Source: Bacillota bacterium | GTDB taxonomy: Bacteria > Bacillota > Clostridia > Peptostreptococcales > Anaerovoracaceae | Length of the DNA: 15,992 bases | Assembly (NCBI GenBank): GCA_016284575.1 | Contig: JAEEPD010000056.1 | Span: forward strand, 1 to 15,992 | Direction: 5' to 3' | Shown: positions 6,368 to 13,752 of the stretch, in pieces | Layout of the letters: the number at the start of each line of letters is the position of its first letter | How positions within the stretch are numbered: the stretch's first letter is position 1 | Made by a program: the position numbers and the translations under genes | The notes under the pieces: model-generated | Database searches by the model: none | Told to the model about the DNA's origin: nothing | What the model saw: the letters and a program-made list of their open reading frames with translations, nothing else

Positions 6368-7521
6368 TACAGCACCTCCCCGTTCTCAAGGCGGACAACA
6401 CCGTCGACTATAACGGTCTCTGCTTTGGCCATGGTCTCCAGAGGATGCATGTTCCAGATCACGATGTCCGCATCCTTGCCGACCTCTACGCTGCCTACAC
6501 GATCGTCGATATCCACGCACCATGCCGCATCGATGGTAATGGATTTCATTGCCTTGGGCCTTGAAAGACCATGCTTTACATGAACTGCCACCTGTGTGAG
6601 CATTCCCTCCATGGGGATGACACCGCTGTCGGTGGTGATGGCAAAGCGCAGCCCCGCCTTCTCCATGATGGCAGGAGTCTCAAGGCTCTTGTCAGCCAGC
6701 TCGTTCTTGCTCTTGCCCCCAAGGGAGGGTCCGAAGATATAGCGGAAGCCTGCTTCCTTCAGGTCATCAACGATCTGCCAGCCCGCAGTGCAGTGCTCCA
6801 CAGAGAGCTTCAGGCCGAATTCCTTAGCCATACGGATCGCTGCAAGGATGTCCTCAGCGCTGTGGGCATGGATCTTGGTGACGGTATCATCAAAGATCAT
6901 CATCAGGGAATGAAGGCCGAAATCGTACTTCCAGCCGTTGTCCTCCCCCGCCTCGTGGGCAAGATACTTTTCTCTGTAGTTTTTGACCTTAAAGAACTGC
7001 TCCCGCATGAGTGCTGTGGCACCCATCCTTGTGGCGGGGGACTGGTTCCTCTTGGAATAATTCATTTTGGGGTTCTCACCCAGGGCCATCTTGTAGCCGT
7101 TCTCAGCTCTTATAATGCGGCTCTCCCGGGAATCTCCTGCGGATTTGACCGTCATGTAGGTGCCGCCGATAAGGTTGGAGCTGCCGGGGCAGACCGCCAT
7201 GGAGGTGACGCCGTGCCTTAAGGCTCTCTTAAAATCATCAGAGTCAAGATCTATGGCGTCGCAGGCCCGAAGGCCCAGCTGTATGGGTCCTGTGATCTCG
7301 TTGATGTGGCTGCCGCCATCGGACATGCCGCCCAGATGGCAGTGAGCCTCCACAAGACCGGGAGTCACCACTTTACCCTCGCAATCGATGAGCCGGACAT
7401 CGCCGGCCGCATCGATCTGAGGAGCTATATCTTTGATCTTTGAGCCTTCGATCAGGACATCGTATTTACCGTGTCCCAGAGGGCCCATAGATATAAGATC
7501 GCAGTTTTTAAGTAATATCAT
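6367..7521 (-). CDS. Metal-dependent amidohydrolase (imidazolonepropionase-like group)
   Basis: This 384-residue cytosolic amidohydrolase-superfamily enzyme resembles the imidazolonepropionase-like/metallo-dependent hydrolase subgroup often called amidohydrolase next to peptide transporters. A small N-terminal beta-sandwich segment leads to VTPGLVEAHCHLG, giving metal ligands His60 and His62. Further candidate ligands are His218 and/or His220 (KIHAHSAED), His243 (VEHCTAGW) and Asp298 (TTDSGV). The chain ends with the usual DRVGSVEVGKDADIVIW. The reaction is hydrolysis of an amide, cyclic amide or dipeptide-like bond; the substrate cannot be read. It directly follows oppF (TAA then ATG, no gap), with GGAGG inside the end of oppF. 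This position suggests it works on what Opp imports. The paralogue immediately downstream lacks the metal site. Confidence 0.85.
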   Translation of the reverse strand: MILLKNCDLISMGPLGHGKYDVLIEGSKIKDIAPQIDAAGDVRLIDCEGKVVTPGLVEAHCHLGGMSDGGSHINEITGPIQLGLRACDAIDLDSDDFKRALRHGVTSMAVCPGSSNLIGGTYMTVKSAGDSRESRIIRAENGYKMALGENPKMNYSKRNQSPATRMGATALMREQFFKVKNYREKYLAHEAGEDNGWKYDFGLHSLMMIFDDTVTKIHAHSAEDILAAIRMAKEFGLKLSVEHCTAGWQIVDDLKEAGFRYIFGPSLGGKSKNELADKSLETPAIMEKAGLRFAITTDSGVIPMEGMLTQVAVHVKHGLSRPKAMKSITIDAAWCVDIDDRVGSVEVGKDADIVIWNMHPLETMAKAETVIVDGVVRLENGEVL

Positions 7522-8481
7522 TTAGATTTCGCCTCCGTTAAGTACTCTGTCTATCTCCGAGGGAGAAGCGTATACGAAGTGGCCGGGATATATCTCCACC
7601 ATGGAGGGCTGCTCCTTTGTGTAGTCGTGCATTGTGGGATCGTAGGCATGGCGCACTCTGCGCTTTTCCTTCAGAGGATTGGGTTCGGGGATAGCGGATA
7701 GCAGCGACTTGGTATAGGGATGTATGGGGCGCTCATATATATCGCTGGCGTAGCTTACCTCCACCAGCTTGCCCTTATACATTACTCCGAGTCTGTCTGA
7801 GAAGTACTTTACGACCGACAGGTTGTGGGCGATGAAAAGTATGGTCAGGCCCATCTCGTCCTTAAGATCGTTCAGCAGATTGATGACCTGCGCCTGTACC
7901 GAAACGTCAAGAGCGGATACGGGCTCGTCGGCAATTACCAGCTTGGGGTTTATCACCAGCGCTCTGGCAATGCCTATTCTCTGGCGCTGACCGCCGGAGA
8001 ACTCGTGGGGATATCTGGTGGCGTGCTCCTTGGTGAGGCCCACCTTGTCCAGTATATCGTAGATCTTCTCATCAACCACCTTCTGATCCTTGATGCCCCT
8101 GACCTTGAGGCCTTCGCCGATGATCTCGGCTACGGTCATCCTGGGGTTCAGAGAATCGATGGGATCCTGGAAGATCATGGCCGCCCGGTCGGTGATATAC
8201 TTGCGCTTTTCACTGGTCATCTTGCCCATGATATCCACGCCCTCCAGCTCTATCTTACCGGAGGTGGGATTGTACAGGCGGATGAGGCAGCGTCCGGTGG
8301 TGGTCTTGCCGCAGCCGGATTCGCCTACCAGACCGAAGGTCTCGCCCTTGTACACCTGAAAGTTGACATCATCCACCGCCTTGACGGTGTTGACTCTGCC
8401 CCTCTTCTTGGTGGTGAAATGCATGTTGAGGTGCTCAACGTTGAGCATGACTTCTCTTTCGCTATTGTCCTGCTGAAGCAT
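7522..8481 (-). CDS. oppF: Oligopeptide ABC transporter ATP-binding protein OppF
   Basis: This 319-residue nucleotide-binding subunit energises peptide import with OppD. It has Walker A GESGCGKT (54-61), the Q-loop at Gln105 (IFQDP), signature FSGGQ (161-165), Walker B LVIADEP (181-187) and the H-loop His219. The C-terminal extension (LLSAIPEPNP, then YDPTMHDY and PGHFV) is of the Gram-positive OppF type without the cysteine motif. The start at 8481 is favoured by GGAGG nine bases upstream and overlaps the oppD stop by 20 bp. An internal ATG at codon 12 has a weaker site. It lies between oppD and the amidohydrolase in the operon. Confidence 0.93.
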   Translation of the reverse strand: MLQQDNSEREVMLNVEHLNMHFTTKKRGRVNTVKAVDDVNFQVYKGETFGLVGESGCGKTTTGRCLIRLYNPTSGKIELEGVDIMGKMTSEKRKYITDRAAMIFQDPIDSLNPRMTVAEIIGEGLKVRGIKDQKVVDEKIYDILDKVGLTKEHATRYPHEFSGGQRQRIGIARALVINPKLVIADEPVSALDVSVQAQVINLLNDLKDEMGLTILFIAHNLSVVKYFSDRLGVMYKGKLVEVSYASDIYERPIHPYTKSLLSAIPEPNPLKEKRRVRHAYDPTMHDYTKEQPSMVEIYPGHFVYASPSEIDRVLNGGEI

Positions 8482-9526
8482 TGTACTCAGCCTCCTCTCT
8501 TAGCATTCTCTCTATTCTCTTCTGAAGGCCCTCAGGTACAGGCACCTTAGGCGCCAGCGGATGCAGGAGCCAGGTGGCTGCATAGTGGGTATCGCTCACC
8601 TTGAAGAAAGGCGGCTGATATTTCAGATCTATTGCCAGGGCGTACTCGTTTCTCGCAGCGAATGCATCGCCCACGGGAGGGGTCAGCATGTTGGGAGGAG
8701 TACCCGGAATGGCTGCCAGTCTGCCCTCGGTCTCCATGTCTGGCATGGAGCCCAGAAGCGCCCAGGTATAGGGGTGGCGGGGATCGAAGAATATATCGTT
8801 TGTGGTTCCGTATTCCACGATCTTGCCCGCGTACATAACGTATACTCTGTCCGCCATATTGGCAACAACGCCCAGGTCGTGGGTTATGAAGATGACGGAT
8901 ATGTTTCTTTCAGCCTTGATCTTATTGATGAGTTCAAGGATCATGGCCTGCACGGTCACATCCAGAGCGGTGGTGGGCTCGTCGCAGATCAGAACGTCAG
9001 GATCGTTGGCCAGAGCTATGGCTATTACGATACGCTGACGCATTCCGCCGGAGAACTGGAAGGGATACTGATTATAGCGTACCTCCGGGTCAGGGATACC
9101 TACCTGGCCCATAAGCTCCAGAGCTCTTGCCTTGGCGCTCTCCTTATCCATTCCCTTTCCTATGGTCAGGACCTCGGAGATCTGACGGCCTATGGTCATA
9201 AGGGGATTCAGAGAGCTTAGGGGATCCTGGAAGATAAGGCCTATCTTCTTTCCGCGGATCTCGTGGAAATTGGCCTCATCCATCTTGGTCAGATCCTGGC
9301 CCTCATACATAATGGAGCCCTCTTCTATGATGGCATTCTTGGTAAGTATGCCCATGATGGTCTTTACGGTGACGCTCTTACCGGAGCCGGACTCGCCGAC
9401 TATGGCGATGGTCTCACCCTTATGAAGCTCCAGCGACACACCGCGGACGGCCTGCACCTTTCCTGTCAGTGTTCTGAAGGAGACTCGGAGGTTTTCTGCT
9501 TTTAATACAAGATCATTGTTGTCCAT
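8462..9526 (-). CDS. oppD: Oligopeptide ABC transporter ATP-binding protein OppD
   Basis: This 354-residue ATPase subunit pairs with OppF on the cytoplasmic face of the importer. It has Walker A GESGSGKS (44-51), the Q-loop Gln100, signature FSGGM (158-162), Walker B VLICDEP (178-184) and His216 in the H-loop. The C-terminal oligopeptide domain has HPYTWALLGSMPD and IPGTPP. In the region where many DppD/OppD proteins carry four cysteines for a [4Fe-4S] cluster (GCPFAPRCPYAMDIC and ACWL), this protein has Asp287, Asn293, Asp300 and Thr318, so it should not bind one. That matches the Gram-positive OppD pattern and favours Opp over Dpp. An AGGAGG seven bases before the ATG spans the intergenic gap of 11 bp after oppC. 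Confidence 0.93.
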   Translation of the reverse strand: MDNNDLVLKAENLRVSFRTLTGKVQAVRGVSLELHKGETIAIVGESGSGKSVTVKTIMGILTKNAIIEEGSIMYEGQDLTKMDEANFHEIRGKKIGLIFQDPLSSLNPLMTIGRQISEVLTIGKGMDKESAKARALELMGQVGIPDPEVRYNQYPFQFSGGMRQRIVIAIALANDPDVLICDEPTTALDVTVQAMILELINKIKAERNISVIFITHDLGVVANMADRVYVMYAGKIVEYGTTNDIFFDPRHPYTWALLGSMPDMETEGRLAAIPGTPPNMLTPPVGDAFAARNEYALAIDLKYQPPFFKVSDTHYAATWLLHPLAPKVPVPEGLQKRIERMLREEAEYNASAGQ

Positions 9527-9537
9527 TTCAAACCTCC

Positions 9538-10695
9538 TTAGTCAGTAACTCCGCGCATGGTGGGATCAAAGGCGTCTCTGAGGCCGTTGCCCAGAAGGTT
9601 GAAGGAGATCATCAGTATGGAGATGAGGATCGCCGGGAATACCATCTGGTACGGATAGGTGAGCAGGGTCTTCTGGGCATCCGACAGCAGCACGCCGATG
9701 GAAGGCTCGGGAGCCTGCAGGCCCAGTCCGATAAAGGACAGGAAGGACTCGGAGAAGATGGCTCCGGGGATGGATACCATGGCCTGAGTGATCAGGGGGC
9801 CGATGGAGTTGGGCAGTATGTGCCTGAAAATCAGCTTCCTGTCGGGAACGCCCAGGGATCTGGCAGCCAGAACATATTCACGGCCCTTGTACCTGAAGAA
9901 CTGGGCACGGATAAGCCTTGCCGTACCGGTCCAGCCTCTTATGAGCATGGCGGTGACTATGCCTCTTATGCCGCGGCCAAGTATCAGCACCAGCATGGTG
10001 GCAACTATGGTCTGCGGGAAGGCACCAAGTATTTCTGTTATACGCATCAGCACCATATCCACGGATCCGCCGTAGTAGCCGGAGATGGCTCCGTATACCA
10101 CACCGATGACGATATTGGCGCTTACAGCCAGTATGGCTATGGTAAGGGATACTCTTGCGCCCCTCCACATTCTGGTCCACAGGTCTCTGCCAAGATAGTC
10201 GGTGCCGAAAAGGAAATTGGTGTCATCCGGTACTCCTGCCAGCTTATAGGCATCCACCTTTACAGTAGCCATATCTATGCCGTTGACATTGCCGGTAACT
10301 GTGTAGCTCAGAATGGAGCCCTCGGGATATTTATTGGGATCGCTGAAATAGTCTGTACGGCGGTTTTCCAGTATCCTGGTGCCATCGGCTATCCCAAGCC
10401 CTGCAAGTCCGGGGATCCTTGGTGGGAGATTGGTCCAAGTAGGATTCTGATCATTGTAGCCCCATTTGTTCATGGAGGGTCCCACAACAGCAAAGAAGGC
10501 TATGATCATGATAAGAGTGAAGGCCATCATGGCGGACTTGTTTCTCTTAAGTCTCACCCAGGCATCCTTGAAGAAGCCCAGAGCCTTTATGGAGGATACC
10601 TCGTCCTTTATGGCTTCGCCCTTGTTGATGAGGACGAAATCTGCGGGATCCAGATTGTTGATATCAAAGTTCTGTTCGTAAACCTGATTACTCAT
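9538..10695 (-). CDS. oppC: Oligopeptide ABC transporter permease OppC
   Basis: This 385-residue inner-membrane permease forms the translocation pore with OppB. A cytoplasmic N-terminus of about 50 residues precedes helix 1 (54-72). The extracellular segment up to GTDYLGRDLW (164-173) is unusually long, about 90 residues, where typical OppC/DppC proteins of about 300 residues have far less. The EAA-type cytoplasmic loop that docks the ATPases is visible at about 273-301 (EYVLAARSLGVPDRKL). The last helix ends before NGLRDAFDPTMRG, the usual C-terminus. It overlaps the end of oppB by 8 bp and has GGAGG eight bases before the ATG. Confidence 0.92.
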   Translation of the reverse strand: MSNQVYEQNFDINNLDPADFVLINKGEAIKDEVSSIKALGFFKDAWVRLKRNKSAMMAFTLIMIIAFFAVVGPSMNKWGYNDQNPTWTNLPPRIPGLAGLGIADGTRILENRRTDYFSDPNKYPEGSILSYTVTGNVNGIDMATVKVDAYKLAGVPDDTNFLFGTDYLGRDLWTRMWRGARVSLTIAILAVSANIVIGVVYGAISGYYGGSVDMVLMRITEILGAFPQTIVATMLVLILGRGIRGIVTAMLIRGWTGTARLIRAQFFRYKGREYVLAARSLGVPDRKLIFRHILPNSIGPLITQAMVSIPGAIFSESFLSFIGLGLQAPEPSIGVLLSDAQKTLLTYPYQMVFPAILISILMISFNLLGNGLRDAFDPTMRGVTD

Positions 10696-11641
10696 CCTTC
10701 TTACCTCCCATTCTTACTCTCGGGTCGACAACGCCGTAGGTCAGGTCGACGATCAGCGCAGTGGCCACGGAAATCATTGCGTAGAAGATAAGTACAGCAA
10801 CGGTAAGGGAATGGTCCAGAGCATTTATGGACTTTATCATGAGTCCGCCAACGCCCGGAATGGAGAACATTCTCTCAATAACCAGGGAGCCGCCTACAAC
10901 ACCCGCAAACATGTGCAGGATTATGCTGACAAGGGGCATGGCCGCGTTTCTCAGAGCGTGCCTTACGGTTGCCTGGAACTGGTTGAGGCCCTTGGTTTTT
11001 GCAAGCACCATAAAGTCAGAGTTCAGAACCTCTATAAGCTCGCCTCTGAGATATCTTGTTATGGTGGCGATGGGTGAAAGTGCCAGTGCAAAAATCGGGA
11101 GCACCATTGAGCTCACCTTTACCGCCGTTGTTGCGGTGGGCTGATAAAGGATGGGGAACCATCCGAATTTATAGGCGAGGAAATACTGAAGGCAGGTGGC
11201 GAATACAAACGAAGGTATCGAAATACCAAGTATTACGCCTACCGAAATGGCTGTATCCACCTTAGTCTTATTCTTCATGGCAGCAAGTATGCCAAAAAGC
11301 GCACCAAAGGGAACGGCTATGAGCAGAGAAATAAAGTTCAGAGCCATCGTGACAGGTATTTTCTGTACTATTACCTGGAATGCAGGCATACCGGGGCTGA
11401 GTTTAACAGAGGTTCCCCAGTCATTTTCGGTCACGACGCCCTTTAGGAAATATAGATACTGGACAAAAATCGGCTTGTCGAGATGCGCCCTTTCCTCCAG
11501 GACCTTTTTGACGGAGTCCGAAAGATCAGGGTCATCGAATACGCTGCCGGGCATGAGCCTGACCACGCAGAATGCTATAGTAAGTATGACAAACAGGGTC
11601 AGGATGGCTGCCAGTATTCTTTGAAAGATGTATTTTGCCAT
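10688..11641 (-). CDS. oppB: Oligopeptide ABC transporter permease OppB
   Basis: This 317-residue permease subunit of the peptide importer has a first helix at about 9-29 (ILAAILTLFVILTIAFCVV), then the family's RLMPGSVF. About five further helices follow, with an EAA loop at about 208-236 (SDFMVLAKTKGLNQ) and the closing VDLTYGVVDPRVRMG typical of OppB/DppB. An AGGAG seven bases upstream supports the ATG. It is separated from oppA by 91 bp containing a strong hairpin, and its end overlaps oppC, indicating translational coupling within oppBC. Confidence 0.93.
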   Translation of the reverse strand: MAKYIFQRILAAILTLFVILTIAFCVVRLMPGSVFDDPDLSDSVKKVLEERAHLDKPIFVQYLYFLKGVVTENDWGTSVKLSPGMPAFQVIVQKIPVTMALNFISLLIAVPFGALFGILAAMKNKTKVDTAISVGVILGISIPSFVFATCLQYFLAYKFGWFPILYQPTATTAVKVSSMVLPIFALALSPIATITRYLRGELIEVLNSDFMVLAKTKGLNQFQATVRHALRNAAMPLVSIILHMFAGVVGGSLVIERMFSIPGVGGLMIKSINALDHSLTVAVLIFYAMISVATALIVDLTYGVVDPRVRMGGKKDE

Positions 11642-11661
11642 CGATTTACTCCTGATTAAGA

Positions 11662-11695
11662 CAAAGAGGAGGGGTTATACGTCCCCTCCTCTTTG
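11662..11695 (-). promoter_or_regulatory. Strong intercistronic hairpin between oppA and oppB
   Basis: A 13-bp perfect stem has arms 11662-11674 and 11683-11695 around an eight-base loop. On the minus strand only a poor T-run follows (TCTTAATCAGG), so it is not a full terminator. It more likely stabilises the oppA 3' end or attenuates readthrough, giving more binding protein than permease, as known for other ABC operons. The 5' arm contains GAGGAGG and the 3' arm CCTCCTC. Confidence 0.7.
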
Positions 11696-11732
11696 CGAGG
11701 AAAGAATAACTATATAAATTATAGCCTTCGTT

Positions 11733-13544
11733 CTATTCGTGGGTCAGATCGAAACGCTCGAACTGGAAGCCAACGAAGTTCAGTCTGGTCTTGGTAGGTC
11801 TTACGCATCTGTCAGAGAAGATGTAGAAGGCCTGTGCCTGGAATACGGGCAGCTGATCCACGTTCTCGATCAGGGACTTTTCCATGTCCAGAGTGATCTT
11901 TACCAGCTTGTCTTCATCAAGTCTGTATTCCTCGGTGATGGACTGCTTGTAAGCCTCATCGATGAAGTCGTTGTGATAAGCGGTGAATCTGTTGGAGTTG
12001 TAGCTGGTGTATCTCTCAAACTTTCTGTTGGCAGATACAACTGCTGCGGAGAGGTCCCATGCGCCCCAGCAGAGTTCCCAGGAATCTGTGCCGCCTTCGT
12101 TCTGCCATGCATATCTCATCTGCTTGACAGCTTCAGAGTTGTTCATGGCGATGACCTGTACGGAGAATCTGTCCTTGCCGAACAGCTCTTCCCAGCTGCT
12201 CTGGAGGTACTCGGAGGTAAGTCTCAGAGCGGAAACAGCTTCGTTGTATACGAGGCGGACTTCGATCTTTCCGTACTCGTTGTAGATCTCATCGAACAGA
12301 GCCTTTGCCTTTTCCTTATCAAAGCCGTTGTTTGCGGGCAGATAGCTCTTTGCATAATCCATATCGCGGAGCATGGTGCCGTCGCTGCTCATGGAGTATA
12401 CGGTGGGCAGGAAATAGGGAGCTGCGATGTTGTTGGTCATCTTGGCGATGGTGTCTCTGTCGGTGGCAAAATAAAGGGCCTGACGGAAGCGGACATCGTC
12501 CAGATACTTCTTGGTGGGATGGGTGAAGTTGAACTCGATTCCTCTTACAGTGGTTCCGGGACCGGAGATGGTTCTGGGATCCTCAGCATATACTTCATAG
12601 GAAGAGGTGCCAAGGGAGAGGTAATCGATCTCGCCGGCCTTGAAAAGCTCAAGTGCCGTGGCATCATCGGAAACTACTCTTACGTGCATGCCGTCCAGCT
12701 TGATCTCATCTGCATATACGTAGTTGGGGTTCTTCTTGAACACGCGCTCTGCGCCAACAGTCCAGGAGCTGAGCTCGAAGGGACCGCAGCTCATGATGGT
12801 GTCTGCGGAGGTTGCATAAGTGTTTTCGGTCTTGTCTGCGTTGAAGCACTGTTCATAGATGGGCTTGTATACCAGGGAGGTATATCTCATCTGGAAGTGT
12901 CTCATAACGTTTTCTGCAGTGTATCTCTGGGTGCACTTTACCATCAGAGTGTAGTCGTCGATCTTCTTGAGGCCGACATCTTCCCACTTGACTGCGTTGG
13001 AGCCGGGCTCCTGCTTGTAGTAATCCAGAGCATTCTCGATGGCGATCTGGTTCTCTGCCAGGGAGGAAGTTGCGGAATACTTTACGTTGGGATTCAGAGC
13101 TTCCTGCCAGGAATAAATGAAGTCATCGGCGTTGATGGGATCGCCGTTGGCCCACTTCAGATCCTGTCTGAGCTCGATGTACCAGGTGTAATCGTCACCG
13201 TCCTTGGTATAGGGCTCCTTGGCTGCCAGTTCAGGCCTGATAACGGTCTTGGTGGTGCCGGTGGCTGCGTTCTCTACGCCATAGTAGTTGTAGAGCTTGG
13301 CCTGCAGGTAGTCAACAATACTTGTGTTATTGTTGAAGGGGTTGCAGTTCTGCGTTGAGGAAGTATCAGCGTATCTGAAGATCTTCTCAAATTCAGGCTG
13401 CTGCTGCTCCGGCTGCTGGGCCTCGCTTCCCTGAGAAGGCTGATCACTGCCCTGAGAGGGCTGGGTGCTGCCCTGATCGCCGCAGCCGGCCAGCATGCCG
13501 AGTGCAAGGATCATTGCAAGGATCAAAGATATAGCTTTTTTCAT
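11733..13544 (-). CDS. oppA: Oligopeptide-binding lipoprotein OppA (SBP family 5)
   Basis: This 603-residue extracellular peptide-binding lipoprotein delivers substrate to OppBC. A lipoprotein signal peptide (MKKAISLILAMILALGMLAGC) has lipobox LAGC and lipidated Cys21. It is followed by a flexible Gln/Ser/Pro linker with repeated QPSQGS (about 28-51). The mature family-5 domain starts with IFRYADTSSTQNCNPF. It contains WYIELRQDLKWANGDPINADDF, the conserved motif of this family, and REALYFATDR-like FRQALYFATDR. An AGGAGGTGG precedes the ATG. It is first in the opp operon, with its promoter in the gap to the divergent LysR gene. Ligand class (length, sequence, modified peptides) cannot be judged. 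Confidence 0.93.
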   Translation of the reverse strand: MKKAISLILAMILALGMLAGCGDQGSTQPSQGSDQPSQGSEAQQPEQQQPEFEKIFRYADTSSTQNCNPFNNNTSIVDYLQAKLYNYYGVENAATGTTKTVIRPELAAKEPYTKDGDDYTWYIELRQDLKWANGDPINADDFIYSWQEALNPNVKYSATSSLAENQIAIENALDYYKQEPGSNAVKWEDVGLKKIDDYTLMVKCTQRYTAENVMRHFQMRYTSLVYKPIYEQCFNADKTENTYATSADTIMSCGPFELSSWTVGAERVFKKNPNYVYADEIKLDGMHVRVVSDDATALELFKAGEIDYLSLGTSSYEVYAEDPRTISGPGTTVRGIEFNFTHPTKKYLDDVRFRQALYFATDRDTIAKMTNNIAAPYFLPTVYSMSSDGTMLRDMDYAKSYLPANNGFDKEKAKALFDEIYNEYGKIEVRLVYNEAVSALRLTSEYLQSSWEELFGKDRFSVQVIAMNNSEAVKQMRYAWQNEGGTDSWELCWGAWDLSAAVVSANRKFERYTSYNSNRFTAYHNDFIDEAYKQSITEEYRLDEDKLVKITLDMEKSLIENVDQLPVFQAQAFYIFSDRCVRPTKTRLNFVGFQFERFDLTHE

Positions 13545-13590
13545 TTTTCCACCTCCTGAGTGGTTTAGTGAAATATAATTTGATGGGTAT

Positions 13591-13620
13591 AATATAAACC
13601 CGCGATTGGTCTATTGTAAA
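13591..13620 (-). promoter_or_regulatory. Candidate promoter of the opp operon
   Basis: On the minus strand, TTTACA (13615-13620), an 18-base spacer and TATATT (13591-13596) lie about 47 bp upstream of the oppA start. A TATTAT two bases along gives an overlapping alternative. The spacing is not ideal, as expected for an activator-dependent promoter. Confidence 0.5.
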
Positions 13621-13635
13621 ATTCCAATTATGTGA

Positions 13636-13678
13636 TGTATAATACAAAGGGTGTATAGCAAATGCGTCAGTTATACAC
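13636..13678. promoter_or_regulatory. Dyads in the oppA-LysR divergent region (LysR operator candidates)
   Basis: A perfect 7-bp dyad GTGTATA (13651-13657) and TATACAC (13672-13678) is separated by 14 bases. A smaller palindrome TGTAT-A-ATACA lies at 13636-13646. The shared TGTAT/ATACA half-sites lie upstream of the oppA promoter candidate, at about -55 to -95 from its likely start, where LysR-type proteins commonly bind. No promoter for the LysR gene itself could be fixed in the remaining AT-rich stretch to 13740. Confidence 0.5.
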
Positions 13679-13752
13679 TTTCCTTTATAACCCAAAATAA
13701 TCGTTATTGAATATTAATTATACATAAACAACATAAAACCAGGAGAAAAGTC

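Noticed and set aside
11739..13358. 539-codon open frame on the plus strand
   Set aside because: It is an exact shadow of oppA with no start signals and no recognisable domain. Similar shadows oppose oppC, oppF, oppD and the LysR gene.
13545..13752. Riboswitch or T-box upstream of oppA
   Set aside because: The stretch is AT-rich with short dyads. I see no conserved T-box, SAM, lysine or other riboswitch core and no terminator/antiterminator pair, and the candidate leader is only about 40 nt.
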